64,000 bases of DNA from Undibacterium sp. (GCA_030645915.1 JAUSNO010000020.1:1-64000); one strand, 5' to 3'. Positions 21,647 through 31,693 are shown, counted from the stretch's first letter. The notes: generated by a model from the sequence alone, not told the origin. A program made the numbers and translations.

Positions 21647-22819
21647 TTATGGCTTCACTTTGTAGTTACGTACGGCGTTCAAACTATCAACCAATGTAGG
21701 CATTTCAATTGACAAATTACTTCCCTGAACTTGCCGCAACAGGGCTTGAACTGTTTGCGCCTGCTTCGTTCGGGTGTCAAAGTATTTAGTGATGGCGTCT
21801 TGAGCGGTGATCATATCACTACGAAACGCGCCTTCATTTCGGGACAAAAGAGCTAGACGGGCATTGAGCAAACGCAACTTCAGGTTCTCGCGGGCAAAAT
21901 ACCCTTGTGATGGTGCGAGCAATAAAGCGTCAGGTGTTTCAACACTCCGCACCCGAATCAATTGTTTAATTTCACCCGCCATTTCACTCGAAAAACTCTG
22001 CCAATAATCCTGAAGGCGCATGCTCCAGGTGTTATCTGCAACCTCGTCCGGCAAGATCCTCTTTCCATTTTTTGAATCTACGGTACTAGCCTTAGGTAAA
22101 ACGCGCAAAGGCGCTTTCGGTGGAGTCACCGTCACTACAGATTTCTCATCTGACCACAAAGGGATGTGATCCACTTGCGCAATGACGCTGTCTAAACGCA
22201 AAGCGATACCGGTTAAATCCAAGGTAGGCAAAGACTTTAATTTATCAATATCCTTTGCAATCGCACGGCGAATCGTAATGAATTGTGGTTTTTCGGATTT
22301 TGCCAAACGACTATCTGCATTTTGCAAAGCGATCAATGCACCCTGCACATTACCCGCCAATTGCAATTGTTGGCTGGCGGTAGCCAATACCTGTTCAATT
22401 TCTGCCAACGCCCATTCATCACGATTTTTGGACAAATCCTGATACAACTGTTCAAGCGCCAGTTGCTGGCTCTTAGCTTCAGCTTGCCGCCCTTCCAGGA
22501 GAATCACTTTTGCTTGAGTTTCTTTGGAAGTCTCCTGCACGGTCTTCGCAAGAATCTTCGTCTCATTGCTATTGGCATCTGCACTTTGTAAACGCCGCGC
22601 TACTTCCTCACGCAGGCTAGAAATTTGTCCCTGCGACGTCAACCATTCTGCAGCCAGAAGGATTGCCAATATGCCTGAAATAACATATCCGGGCTCTAAC
22701 CATGATTTTTTTTGAACGTAAGCTGACCCCTGCACCAACGGGGCAAGCGCCTGCTTAGACAATGGATCTGTCGAATTAACCGTCGATTCGGCTTCTGGGG
22801 GGGATTGCTGTTCGCTCAT
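21647..22819 (-). CDS. hemX: HemX-type membrane protein
   Basis: 390 residues. A Pro/Ser/Thr-rich cytoplasmic start is followed by one membrane segment (about 46-62, GYVISGILAILLAAEWL), then a coiled-coil region with heptad-like Leu/Gln pattern and the HemX domain (LQLAGNVQGALIALQNADSRLA, NLKLRLLNARLALLSRNE). Often mis-annotated as uroporphyrinogen-III C-methyltransferase, but no methyltransferase motif is visible. Start and hemD stop overlap (ATGA). Confidence 0.92.
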   Translation of the reverse strand: MSEQQSPPEAESTVNSTDPLSKQALAPLVQGSAYVQKKSWLEPGYVISGILAILLAAEWLTSQGQISSLREEVARRLQSADANSNETKILAKTVQETSKETQAKVILLEGRQAEAKSQQLALEQLYQDLSKNRDEWALAEIEQVLATASQQLQLAGNVQGALIALQNADSRLAKSEKPQFITIRRAIAKDIDKLKSLPTLDLTGIALRLDSVIAQVDHIPLWSDEKSVVTVTPPKAPLRVLPKASTVDSKNGKRILPDEVADNTWSMRLQDYWQSFSSEMAGEIKQLIRVRSVETPDALLLAPSQGYFARENLKLRLLNARLALLSRNEGAFRSDMITAQDAITKYFDTRTKQAQTVQALLRQVQGSNLSIEMPTLVDSLNAVRNYKVKP

Positions 22820-23589
22820 AGATGAGATTGTAACGCGACAAGCAAACTTTCGTCGCCTGATCCTGTAAGTGTAATGAATTGAAATCCGAATTTTTTTGCT
22901 GTTTCTGCAATGCGTACATGCGGGACAATGATATGTTGATGTTGCATTTTTACCACGGCGTTAGCAAGGTCAAGTTTTTCACACCATGAAATCAATATCC
23001 CAAGAGCTTCCGAGCTTGTGATAATCCACTCATTATCGCGGCTCAGCAGCTTGGACAAATATTGTTGCTTTTCAATTGAAAACTCCGGGGCAATTCGTCG
23101 ATAAGCAGCGATCTGAGTAACCTGAATCCCTTTGGAGCGTAAAGCATCTGCAAGCAATTCCCTGCCGCTCTCACCTCTGACTATCAATACTTCACGGCCT
23201 TCCAAAACAGTTAAATCGAGCTCATCAAGCAGAGTTTCAGAATCAGTGCGATCAGGATTGCGTGGACTGATGATTCGCACATGTTCGTCAGTAATACCAT
23301 GCGCGGCAAGCGCTGCACGACTTCCAGCTCCCATCACGGCGATAGCGAGATGTGCCGGCCATTGCTGAATTCGAGAGAAAACGGCGTTCACCGCATTTGG
23401 ACTGACGAAAGCAACCAGAGCAAAGTTAGACAGCTCAGACAAAATTGCATCCAACGCCGAATTATCCGCAAGTGCTTGAATTTCCAATAAAGGAAATACC
23501 TCTACACTACGTCCGACAGTCTCAACTCGCGCAGCAAATGCGCTTGCCTGAGCAAGCGGGCGTGTGACGATAACTAAAGGTTTATCCAT
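22816..23589 (-). CDS. hemD: uroporphyrinogen-III synthase
   Basis: 257 residues from ATG 23589 (a TTG one codon upstream is also possible). The family is weakly conserved, but the typical start PLVIVTRPLAQA, the SPNAVNAVF motif, VMGAGSRAALAAHG, LIVRGESGRELL and the final STAL-like TLTGSGDES pattern are visible. It closes hydroxymethylbilane with ring-D inversion to uroporphyrinogen III. It sits between hemC (12 bp) and hemX (4-bp overlap), consistent with an operon. Confidence 0.94.
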   Translation of the reverse strand: MDKPLVIVTRPLAQASAFAARVETVGRSVEVFPLLEIQALADNSALDAILSELSNFALVAFVSPNAVNAVFSRIQQWPAHLAIAVMGAGSRAALAAHGITDEHVRIISPRNPDRTDSETLLDELDLTVLEGREVLIVRGESGRELLADALRSKGIQVTQIAAYRRIAPEFSIEKQQYLSKLLSRDNEWIITSSEALGILISWCEKLDLANAVVKMQHQHIIVPHVRIAETAKKFGFQFITLTGSGDESLLVALQSHL

Positions 23590-23601
23590 CAAATCAATGA
23601 T

Positions 23602-24564
23602 TCACTCAAGGATTTGCGCTTTACAGACAGATAGAATAGATTCAGCATCCTGAGCCGACAATGCCTGTACAACCTGAGTACCCAATGAAATAAAGTCAGT
23701 TGCTTCACCGTTTACGTCGGCTTGGGCGATTCTCGTGCCATCAGGGGTCGCGACCATTGCTCTTAAATGCATGCTGCCTTTATTTACTGTCGCAAATGCC
23801 GCCAATGGAATCTGGCAACTCCCGCCAAAAGCTTTTGAAACTGACCGTTCGGCATTCACTGCTTGCGCCGTTGCCAAATGATTCAGTGGTGCCAGCCAGG
23901 CAAGTAATTCAGGCCGATTGGAATGAATCTCAATTGCCATCGCACCCTGCCCTGCTGCCGGCAAACTTTGTTCAGGTTCAATATAAGCCCGAATCCGCTC
24001 TGGTAAACCAAGCCGTTTCAGACCTGCGGCGGCCAGAATAATCGCTGCATATTCGCCCTGATCGAGCTTGCGCAAACGCGTATCGAGGTTGCCACGCAAA
24101 GGGTGAATAATCAGATGTGGATAACGTGCCGCAATAAGTGCCTGCCTACGTAAACTACTGGTACCAACTATGGCACCGAACGGCAGGTCTTGAAGCGAGG
24201 CGAAATCATTCGACACAAAGGCATCACGCGGGTCTTCACGCTCAAGAATAGCTGCCAAGGCAAACCCGTCCGGCAAATCCATCGGGACGTCCTTTAGCGA
24301 ATGCACCGCCAGATCCGCGCGACCTTCGGCCATCGCGATTTCCAGCTCCTTGACAAACAGGCCTTTACCACCCACTTTGGACAACGCCCTATCAAGAATT
24401 TGATCGCCTCGCGTGGTCATCCCAAGAATTTCGATAATGCATTCAGGATAGAGTGCGGCCAGCTGATCGCGTACATGCTCAGCCTGCCACATGGCAAGAC
24501 GACTTTCGCGGGAAGCAATAATGAGTTTATTTGGTAAAGAATACTTCAAAACGGTCGCCTTCAT
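23602..24564 (-). CDS. hemC: hydroxymethylbilane synthase (porphobilinogen deaminase)
   Basis: About 320 residues. ATG 24564 is chosen; TTG 24570 is an alternative. Seen: [46 protein letters not shown], the substrate-binding [36 protein letters not shown] and the dipyrromethane cofactor Cys in [13 protein letters not shown]. It polymerises four porphobilinogens. It is the first gene of hemCDXY and is divergent from trpS. Confidence 0.97.
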   Translation of the reverse strand: MKATVLKYSLPNKLIIASRESRLAMWQAEHVRDQLAALYPECIIEILGMTTRGDQILDRALSKVGGKGLFVKELEIAMAEGRADLAVHSLKDVPMDLPDGFALAAILEREDPRDAFVSNDFASLQDLPFGAIVGTSSLRRQALIAARYPHLIIHPLRGNLDTRLRKLDQGEYAAIILAAAGLKRLGLPERIRAYIEPEQSLPAAGQGAMAIEIHSNRPELLAWLAPLNHLATAQAVNAERSVSKAFGGSCQIPLAAFATVNKGSMHLRAMVATPDGTRIAQADVNGEATDFISLGTQVVQALSAQDAESILSVCKAQILE

Positions 24565-24621
24565 TTTCAAAACATCACAAGAATTTTGGCTATTATTTTA
24601 ACATGCGCTGTCAGACATTCC

Positions 24622-24651
24622 TTGACAAAAAAGCGCTCACGACCGCATTAT
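24622..24651 (+). promoter_or_regulatory. candidate sigma-70 promoter for the trpS leader
   Basis: A perfect -35 TTGACA (24622-24627) is followed after 18 bp by CATTAT (24646-24651, 4 of 6 matches to TATAAT). The start site would fall near 24658, about 110 nt ahead of the terminator stem and 185 nt ahead of trpS. Confidence 0.5.
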
Positions 24652-24657
24652 GGCTAC

Positions 24658-24705
24658 ATGAATCAAGCAAATAAACGTTCAACTCAGTATTGGTGCAACT
24701 ACTGA
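24658..24705 (+). CDS. putative 15-residue leader peptide upstream of trpS
   Basis: The short frame from ATG 24658 encodes MNQANKRSTQYWCNY and stops at 24705. It has one Trp codon near its end (TAT TGG TGC AAC TAC) and precedes an intrinsic terminator, then trpS. This is the arrangement expected for ribosome-mediated attenuation by tryptophan. Against it: only one Trp codon, and the predicted start site coincides with the ATG, leaving no ribosome binding site. A small RNA ending at the terminator is the alternative. Confidence 0.3.
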   Translation: MNQANKRSTQYWCNY

Positions 24706-24770
24706 ACCTCCGGCCAGGCGCATCTAGTTTGAAAGTGATTGTTGCAAACAATATTGAATTAAATCACATC

Positions 24771-24799
24771 AATGCCGCCAGACTGTGCGGCATTTTTTA
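24771..24799 (+). terminator. intrinsic terminator inside the trpS leader
   Basis: A perfect 8-bp stem AATGCCGC/GCGGCATT (24771-24778/24787-24794) with an 8-nt loop is followed by TTTTT. It is oriented on the plus strand and lies 45 bp before the trpS start. Since hemC runs leftward from 24564, no upstream plus-strand gene exists for it to end, which points to attenuation or an independent short transcript. An upstream AGGCGCAT (about 24715-24722) could pair with the 5' arm through a one-base bulge. Confidence 0.8.
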
Positions 24800-24843
24800 T
24801 GTCCAAACCACTTATCAAGCAATAACTACTTGGGAATTTAAGC

Positions 24844-25872
24844 ATGAGCAACGACACAATACCCTCAGCGGATAAACAGCATCTTATTTTGACAGGTGAC
24901 CGCCCTACCGGCCCCTTGCATCTGGGGCATTTTGTCGGAAGTTTGCGCAATCGTGTTAAATACCAGCACCACTACCAACAATACATCATGCTGGCCGATG
25001 CGCAGGCCCTGACTGACAACATGGACGATCCGTCCAAGGTGCATAACAATGTTCTGGAAGTCGCTCTCGATTATCTGGCAGTCGGCATCGACCCGACTAA
25101 ATCCACCATCTTCATCCAGTCGCAAATTCCCGAACTGACCGAACTCACGTTTTACTATATGAATCTGGTAACGATTGCGCGCCTGGAGCGCAATCCAACC
25201 ATCAAGCAGGAAATCATCCTGCGCAATTTTGAGCGTGATATTCCTGCCGGATTCTTTACCTATCCAGTCAGTCAGGCAGCAGACATTACCGCCTTCAAGG
25301 CGAGTCTGGTACCAGTGGGTGATGACCAAATTCCCATGATTGAACAAACCAATGAGATCGTGCGGCGCTTCAATCGTCTTGCCAAACAAGATATCCTGGT
25401 GGAATGCGAAGCCCTGGTACCAGAAATCGGTCGCCTGCCCGGCATTGACGGCAAAGCAAAAATGAGCAAATCCCTAGGCAACAGCATCAATCTTGGCGCG
25501 ACGGCTGCCGAAATTAAAGCAGCGGTCAAAAATGTCTATACCGACCCGTTACATTTGCGCGTTGAAGATCCTGGCCACCTCGAAGGCAACGTTGCCTTCA
25601 TTTATCTTGATGCATTCGACCCGGACAAAATTGGCTTGCAAGAAATGAAAGACCATTATGTGCGCGGCGGTCTGGGCGACAGCAAGGTCAAGGTTAGATT
25701 GGAAGGTATATTGCAAGATATGCTGGCACCGATACGCGAGCGTCGTCAGGAATTTGAAAAAGACCGTGGACAAGTCTTGCAAATGCTAAAGCAAGGAACA
25801 GAAAAAGCCAGGGAAATCGCGGCAAAGACGACGGACGAAGTCAAAACTGCCCTCGGTTTACAATATTTCTAA
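24844..25872 (+). CDS. trpS: tryptophanyl-tRNA synthetase
   Basis: 342 residues, class I synthetase. The HIGH-equivalent is in [16 protein letters not shown], the KMSKS loop is [13 protein letters not shown], and the tryptophan pocket region includes [13 protein letters not shown] and [14 protein letters not shown]. Length and motifs fit the TrpRS form common in Betaproteobacteria. It charges tRNA-Trp in the cytoplasm. The leader with a terminator suggests regulated expression. The glycosylase-like gene follows by 20 bp. Confidence 0.95.
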   Translation: MSNDTIPSADKQHLILTGDRPTGPLHLGHFVGSLRNRVKYQHHYQQYIMLADAQALTDNMDDPSKVHNNVLEVALDYLAVGIDPTKSTIFIQSQIPELTELTFYYMNLVTIARLERNPTIKQEIILRNFERDIPAGFFTYPVSQAADITAFKASLVPVGDDQIPMIEQTNEIVRRFNRLAKQDILVECEALVPEIGRLPGIDGKAKMSKSLGNSINLGATAAEIKAAVKNVYTDPLHLRVEDPGHLEGNVAFIYLDAFDPDKIGLQEMKDHYVRGGLGDSKVKVRLEGILQDMLAPIRERRQEFEKDRGQVLQMLKQGTEKAREIAAKTTDEVKTALGLQYF

Positions 25873-25892
25873 ACCGATTTAAGTAAGTGCAC

Positions 25893-27107
25893 ATGCGCCT
25901 TTCACTTTCTTCTGCACGCGCGCTGCATCTTGCGGCACAAGGACTCCTGACTTCGCCTAGAAAATCAGCAGAAAAAGAAGATGTACTGACGGCCATTCGC
26001 CAAATGGCCGCGCTGCAAATCGATACGATCAACGTGGTCGCGCGCAGCCCGTATTTAGTCTTGTGGAGCCGGCTTGGCAGCTTTCAGAATAATTGGCTCG
26101 ACGAGCTGCTGGAAGAAGGAAAAATTTTTGAATACTGGTCGCATGAGGCTTGTTTTCTACCGATAGAAGATTATGGTCTTTACCGTCATCAGATGATATC
26201 GCCGCAAGGATTGGGCTGGAAATACAATCATCGATGGCTCAGTGAAAACGCTAAGCAGGTAGAGCAAATCCGCCAGCACATACACCAGAACGGCGCCAGC
26301 CGCTCCGCTGATTTTGAACGCAAGGATGGCAAATCCGGCGGCTGGTGGGAATGGAAGCCCGAAAAACGCTCGCTTGAAGTTCTTTTCACTACCGGTGAAT
26401 TAATGGTCGCACGGCGCCACAACTTTCAGCGCATCTACGATCTGCGTGAACGGGTTCACCCGAAATGGAAAGACAAGCGCGATCTCAAGGCGCAAATAGA
26501 TTGCCAGCGCCAGCAAGTGCTGCAAGCGGTACAGGCTCTGGGTGTAGCGAAAGCCTCATGGGTGGCCGACTATTTCCGTATGGGCAAACTGGAGGCGGCA
26601 ATCCATCCAGAATCCCTCGCAAAGCAGGGCTTGTTACTGAAGGTGCAAGTCGATGGATGGGAGCTGCCGGCATATATGCACCCGAGTCACGCAGAGCGAT
26701 TACAGCAAGCGCTGGACGGCAAGCTCAAAGCGAGCGCAACTCGCCTTCTATCGCCATTTGATCCTGTCGTTTGGGACAGAAAGCGTGCGATCGAATTATT
26801 TAATTTTGAATATAAGCTGGAATGTTATACGCCAGCTCCGAAACGCCAATATGGTTACTTCACCTTACCCATATTGCGCCGTGGCGCATTAATCGGTCGA
26901 CTCGATGCAAAGGCTCATCGCAAGGAAGGCGTGTTTGAACTCAAGCTATTACATCTGGAAGCAGGCGTACGTGTAAGCCAAGCGCTGGTGGATGACGTGG
27001 CCAAAGCGATCAAGAGTTTTGCAAGCTGGCATCAGACACCAGAAATACGTTTTCTCTCGTCCAATTCACAAGAGCTTTTTAACTTGATGCTGCCTGCGCT
27101 TCGCTAG
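25893..27107 (+). CDS. YcaQ/AlkX-family DNA glycosylase (HTH_42, PF06224)
   Basis: 404 residues from ATG 25893 (GTG 25887 is an alternative). The family consists of tandem winged helices; E. coli YcaQ (AlkX) unhooks interstrand crosslinks and N7-alkylguanine. The catalytic QxD motif is present in AALQIDTINVVARSPYLVLWSRL. Other matches are EYWSHEACFLPIEDYGL, LFTTGELMVARRHNFQRIYDL, SPFDPVVWDRKRAIELFNFEY and GYFTLPILRRGALIGRLDAKAHR. It lies 20 bp after trpS, so it is probably co-transcribed, without an obvious functional link. Confidence 0.9.
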   Translation: MRLSLSSARALHLAAQGLLTSPRKSAEKEDVLTAIRQMAALQIDTINVVARSPYLVLWSRLGSFQNNWLDELLEEGKIFEYWSHEACFLPIEDYGLYRHQMISPQGLGWKYNHRWLSENAKQVEQIRQHIHQNGASRSADFERKDGKSGGWWEWKPEKRSLEVLFTTGELMVARRHNFQRIYDLRERVHPKWKDKRDLKAQIDCQRQQVLQAVQALGVAKASWVADYFRMGKLEAAIHPESLAKQGLLLKVQVDGWELPAYMHPSHAERLQQALDGKLKASATRLLSPFDPVVWDRKRAIELFNFEYKLECYTPAPKRQYGYFTLPILRRGALIGRLDAKAHRKEGVFELKLLHLEAGVRVSQALVDDVAKAIKSFASWHQTPEIRFLSSNSQELFNLMLPALR

Positions 27108-27157
27108 AAAAGCCAGCTTTCGTTATTGATAAAAGTACTCTTCGATCAAGCGCATGA

Positions 27158-29176
27158 CTACTCAGGCAATGGCGCAACCAACGGCAAGGTGAGCACAAAT
27201 GTCACGCCTTTACCCTCCCGGCTCTGTACCTTTATTTTCCCGCCAAGCAATGACGTCACGATGTTATAAACAATGTTGAGACCAAGCCCGCTACCACCCC
27301 GCCCCAGCTTAGTCGTGAAGAAAGGATCAAAAATACGTGCCACATTTTCTTCCGGAATACCGACGCCATTGTCAGCAAACAAGAGCTCCACAAAGCATTC
27401 ATCGACAAGATGGGCTGTAATGGTAATGTGCGCGCCTGATTGCCCATTCAATCCATGCAATATTACGTTATCAACCAAATTGCAAATAACCTGATCGAAT
27501 GGTCCTGGATAGCTGTCCATTTCAATATTGGCAGAAATATCAAGCTCTATGCTCAAACCTGCTTGCCGAATTTTTGTCATCATCGTGGCAATGACATCAG
27601 AACAGACTTTAGCCATCTGAAAATGACGTCGTTTTGAACTTGCCTGATCCACTGCAACTTGCTTAAAACTACTGACCAGATCGGCTGCACTCGTCAGGCC
27701 GCGCTCGATCAGTTCCGAAGCCCGTTCTGCATCATTAAGAAATGTATTCAAATCTGAACGACGCACCGCCCCCTCGCTCACCTGCCGGGCAAATGCAATC
27801 GTTTTTTCTCTTATGGTGGAGGAAGTAAGCAGGCTATTGCCTATCGGTGTATTTAATTCATGCGCCACACCTGCAACCAAAGACCCGAGGGCGGCCAGTT
27901 TTTCACTTCTGATTAAATCATCCTGCGTGTGTCTAAGTTCCTTGGTACGCTCTGCTACGCTTCTTTCCAGCTGTTCATTGGCGCTGGACAAGGCCAGTTC
28001 AACCTGTTTTTGCTTGGTAATATCCGTATAAGTTGTGACAAAACCCTTCAATTTTCCCTCTTCGTGTATGGGTTTACCTTGCACTAAATGGGTATGGCCG
28101 TTTGGTCGCACGCGCTCAAACTGGTGCGCCTGAAACTGCATCGCCAAGGCAAGTCGGCTTTTCACCTGCTGCTGAGTATCGCCCTCGCCATATTCCCCAC
28201 GCTGGGCCATGATGCTCAGCAAATCAACGAACGGCACGCCGCGATAAATCGACTGAGGTTCATAATCCAGGACATTCAAAAAGCCCTGATTCCAAATCTG
28301 AAGATGCAACTCTTCATCAAATACGCTCAAACCCTGCGGCATATTGGCCAGCACCGCTTTTAAAAAAATGGATTGTCTTTTGTACTCTTTTTCTATCTTG
28401 CGTTTGACGGTGACATCGCTGCAGGTTGTCACAAATCCACCGCCGTCAATAGGCGTACCGCACACTTCGATGATGGAGCCGTCCTGCCTTGTCCTCTCGT
28501 AAATGTAAGGCTCCATGCGCTGCACAAGTGCCATCAATACGTTCAGTCTCTCTTCCTTGGTTTCGCCACCGAATTCTGTGAATTCGCCACGCGCTATATT
28601 TGCCTCAAACACATCACGAACAAATGGAGAGCTGGATTCAAACATCCCAACAGGTAAGTCAAGCATGCGTATCAAAGCATGGTTCCATGCCACGATACGT
28701 AGTGAATCATCCATGAGGGAAACACCACCAGGAAAATTATCCAGCAAGGTCTGGAATTTTTCACTTTGAATCCGCGACTCGTTTTCGATACATTTACGTT
28801 CCGAGATGTCGCGAATGACAAGGATAATGCGTTGATTGGCGCCATCATCCAATAGACTGATGCACACTTCAGAGTTAAAAAAACTGCCGTCGGCCCTGCG
28901 TGACAGCCATTCAAACCGCTGTGATTGCCCCTCTTTTGCCCGCGCAATATGCTCGTTGACGACGCTTCTCGAATCACGTCCATCCAGTTGTGTTGGTGCA
29001 GAAAAATCGATAGGTGTACTTGCCAGCAATACATCCCTAGTGACCCCGAACATTTTTTCGGCGCTAGGATTGCAGTCAACAAATTTTGCATCTTCCAGGA
29101 CCAGAAGTGCGTCGAGAGCCAGCTCGACCATGGCGCGATAAAGTGCTTCCTTGGAAAGATTTATGGTGCCAAGCAT
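27158..29176 (-). CDS. soluble multi-PAS sensor histidine kinase
   Basis: 672 residues without membrane segments. Three PAS modules are visible: one near 10-130 (ALLVLEDAKFVDCNPSAEKMFG), and two PAS-7-like domains (LLDNFPGGVSLMDDSLRIVAWN and VLANMPQGLSVFDEELHLQIWN). A coiled linker (SSANEQLERSVAERTKELR) leads to the dimerisation helix with the phospho-His in GVAHELNTPIGNSL and an HATPase domain (NLVDNVILHGL, ADNGVGIPEE, GRGGSGLGLNIVYNIV). No receiver domain or adjacent regulator is present, so it is an orphan. The PAS-7 repeats resemble those of redox or energy sensors, but no cofactor ligand could be assigned. GGGATGAAC lies just upstream of the ATG. Confidence 0.92.
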   Translation of the reverse strand: MLGTINLSKEALYRAMVELALDALLVLEDAKFVDCNPSAEKMFGVTRDVLLASTPIDFSAPTQLDGRDSRSVVNEHIARAKEGQSQRFEWLSRRADGSFFNSEVCISLLDDGANQRIILVIRDISERKCIENESRIQSEKFQTLLDNFPGGVSLMDDSLRIVAWNHALIRMLDLPVGMFESSSPFVRDVFEANIARGEFTEFGGETKEERLNVLMALVQRMEPYIYERTRQDGSIIEVCGTPIDGGGFVTTCSDVTVKRKIEKEYKRQSIFLKAVLANMPQGLSVFDEELHLQIWNQGFLNVLDYEPQSIYRGVPFVDLLSIMAQRGEYGEGDTQQQVKSRLALAMQFQAHQFERVRPNGHTHLVQGKPIHEEGKLKGFVTTYTDITKQKQVELALSSANEQLERSVAERTKELRHTQDDLIRSEKLAALGSLVAGVAHELNTPIGNSLLTSSTIREKTIAFARQVSEGAVRRSDLNTFLNDAERASELIERGLTSAADLVSSFKQVAVDQASSKRRHFQMAKVCSDVIATMMTKIRQAGLSIELDISANIEMDSYPGPFDQVICNLVDNVILHGLNGQSGAHITITAHLVDECFVELLFADNGVGIPEENVARIFDPFFTTKLGRGGSGLGLNIVYNIVTSLLGGKIKVQSREGKGVTFVLTLPLVAPLPE

Positions 29177-29580
29177 TGTTCATCCCACTTGAATGTTACA
29201 AACATGAGTACGGGCACATTATCCAGTTTTAAAGCAATGTCCGCGTGACGACAAATTTCATGAACAGACCAACCTATTGCCTCCTGATTTTTATTATATT
29301 TATTTTTTGAATAGTACACCGCATGGTCTCCGGGTGCACAAGCGTTAAGACTGCAATGTTGCCACAAAGCATCTTCAAATAAATAATTTATTCAGTATGT
29401 CGCTCCGAAAATTATTATTTCTTCACCATTTGCACGTCATTGCCATTGAGCATGAATTAAAGGCGTGGTCTTCTCACTTCAAAAGAAATTTTAAAAACAG
29501 GATCGCAGCATCCATGCGGCATACAGGACATAAATGCCTGAACATCCGCATATTCATTGATAATATTTTTTGAAATTACT

Positions 29581-29635
29581 CCCATCATCAAATACAGACA
29601 AAATGAAAAAATATTCTCACAATATGGATGATGGG
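29581..29635. repeat. inverted repeat in the 614-bp gap before the peptidase gene
   Basis: The gap 29177-29790 between divergent genes is AT-rich and has no convincing gene. Its clearest structure is a perfect 9-bp inverted repeat CCCATCATC (29581-29589) and GATGATGGG (29627-29635) 37 bp apart, about 155 bp upstream of the peptidase start. It could be a regulator site; no known consensus was recognised. The rest presumably holds the two promoters. Confidence 0.35.
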
Positions 29636-29790
29636 TTCCATTTTTCCGTCAAAATACATAGGTTGGTAGCAAATACTTTGATTATTCCGCATCAAAAATT
29701 CAACACATCCTGTTACTGCCACCTGCACCAGCATTGAATCACCGCCGTTAACCATGAGCCGTTTAATTCAAACAAGAATGGAAAAATGTC

Positions 29791-31647
29791 ATGCATAAAA
29801 ATGTCATTCGTAGTTTACTTTCAGTCGTATTAGTGTTACCACACATCGTTATTGCGGCCGAAACCGAAGCCGACCGCTGGAACCTGCAGGATTTATATGT
29901 CAGTAGCGCAGAGTGGGACAAAGATGCGCTGAAATTGCAAACGCAATTAAAAGAAATTTCCACCTGCAATGGTCATCTGGGCGATTCAGTACAACGCTTC
30001 AAATCCTGTATGGATCTGAGTACCGACACCATGAAACGCTATGCACGCTTAGCCAGCTACGCCTCACAATTCCATGATCAGGATACCGGCGCAACTGCCG
30101 GCCTGGATCTCAATCAACGTTCAGACATATTGGGGAGCAAACTGGAGGAAGCCACTTCATTTTTCCGTCCTGAAATCCTCAGTCTAGGTCAAAACAAAGT
30201 AAAAGCTTATCTCAGCAAAGACAAATCGCTGGCGATCTATGCCCATCCGCTGGAAGACATCTTGCGCGGCGCCAGCCATACCCTGGATAAAAAGGGCGAA
30301 GAACTGGTAGCGACTTTCGGCATGGCGACCAATACTGCCAGCGCGGTGTATTCGACACTCGCCAATTCCGATATGCCTTGGCCTAAAGTCAAGCTATCCG
30401 ATGGGCAGGAAGTCACGATAGATCAATCTGCCTATACCAAATATCGCTCATCGAATAACCGTGCCGATCGCAAACTGGTATTCGACGCCTTCTGGGGCAA
30501 ATGGAAAGAATTCGAACGCACTTACGGCGTCACCTTTTATGAGATGCTGAAAAAAGATGCGGTCTATGCCAAGGTAAAAAACTACCCGGACTCACTTACG
30601 CAAGCGCTCGATGCCAACAAATTGCCTCGCGCCGTGTATGACACGCTGATCGAACAAACGCAGGCAAATCTGCCTACCCTGCACCGTTATTTCAAACTAC
30701 GTGCCAAGATGCTGGGCTTGCAGGACATGGGTTATCAGGACATTTATCCGCCGCTGGTCAGCAGCAGTCTCAAGTTTCCGCTGGCGATGGGAACAGAATT
30801 GATGTTGGCGTCGGTCAAGCCCTTGGGCGACGACTACGTGAAGGCCATGACCAAGGCCACTACCGAGCGCTGGATGGATGTCTATCCGCGTCCGAAGAAA
30901 CGCTCCGGCGCCTATATGAACGGCGTAGCTTACGACGTTCATCCCTACTTGCTATTGAATCATAACGATGACTATGAATCGGTCTCTACGCTGGCGCATG
31001 AATGGGGCCATGCCATGCACTCCTACCTGGCTAACAAGAACCAGCCGTTCGTCACCGCGGATTATCCTATCTTCACGGCAGAAATTGCCTCGACTACCAA
31101 TGAAGTGTTCTTGCTCGATCACATGCTAAAGATCGCCAAGACGGATGATGAGCGCTTGCTGTATCTGGGCTCGGCCCTGGAAAACCTGCGTGGCACTTAC
31201 TTCCGCCAGGCCATGTTTGCCGACTTTGAACGCACCGTGCATGCACAAGTTGACAAAGGTGAATCGCTGACCGGCGAAGCACTGACAAAAATTTATGGTG
31301 ACATCCTCAAGCGCTATCACGGCGACAAAGATGGCGTCGTCAAGATTAACGATCTGTATGCGACGGAATGGGCTTACATCCCGCATTTCTACAACCGTTT
31401 CTATGTGTTCCAATACGCAACGTCGATTGCGGCCGGCTCCATGTTTGCGGACGAAATCCTCAAAGGCAAACCCGGTGCCAAGGACAAATATCTCAATATC
31501 CTGAAAGCCGGCGGCTCGGTATACCCTTACGAGCTGGTCAAATCTGCCGGCGTAGACATGGCAACTCCGGCACCGTATCTGGCCGTATTTGCGCGCATGA
31601 ACAAGATCATGGATGAAATTGAAGCGATACAAAGCAAACGCAAATAG
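29791..31647 (+). CDS. pepF: exported M3-family oligoendopeptidase (PepF-like)
   Basis: 618 residues. The zinc-binding HExxH is in TLAHEWGHAMHSYL, with the downstream Glu ligand in FTAEIASTTNEVFLLDHML. The N-terminal domain has WNLQDLYVSSAEWDKD and the RAVYDTLIEQTQANLPTLHRYF region typical of PepF. Unlike cytoplasmic PepF, this one begins with a signal peptide (NVIRSLLSVVLVLPHIVIAAE), so the enzyme should act in the periplasm or outside the cell, cleaving oligopeptides. It is a single-gene unit closed by a strong terminator. Confidence 0.92.
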   Translation: MHKNVIRSLLSVVLVLPHIVIAAETEADRWNLQDLYVSSAEWDKDALKLQTQLKEISTCNGHLGDSVQRFKSCMDLSTDTMKRYARLASYASQFHDQDTGATAGLDLNQRSDILGSKLEEATSFFRPEILSLGQNKVKAYLSKDKSLAIYAHPLEDILRGASHTLDKKGEELVATFGMATNTASAVYSTLANSDMPWPKVKLSDGQEVTIDQSAYTKYRSSNNRADRKLVFDAFWGKWKEFERTYGVTFYEMLKKDAVYAKVKNYPDSLTQALDANKLPRAVYDTLIEQTQANLPTLHRYFKLRAKMLGLQDMGYQDIYPPLVSSSLKFPLAMGTELMLASVKPLGDDYVKAMTKATTERWMDVYPRPKKRSGAYMNGVAYDVHPYLLLNHNDDYESVSTLAHEWGHAMHSYLANKNQPFVTADYPIFTAEIASTTNEVFLLDHMLKIAKTDDERLLYLGSALENLRGTYFRQAMFADFERTVHAQVDKGESLTGEALTKIYGDILKRYHGDKDGVVKINDLYATEWAYIPHFYNRFYVFQYATSIAAGSMFADEILKGKPGAKDKYLNILKAGGSVYPYELVKSAGVDMATPAPYLAVFARMNKIMDEIEAIQSKRK

Positions 31648-31693
31648 CCCATATCGACAAAGCAAATCTCACGATCGAACCCTGGTTCGATAT

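Noticed and set aside
29161..29367. 68-codon minus-strand frame overlapping the PAS kinase start
   Set aside because: Starts with TTG, has no ribosome site, and its end overlaps the kinase start in another frame; could be chance, though a coupled small gene cannot be fully excluded.
31674..31691. tRNA T-arm-like GGTTCGAT sequence
   Set aside because: It is just a palindrome ATCGAACC/GGTTCGAT next to a terminator; no acceptor, D or anticodon arm is present.
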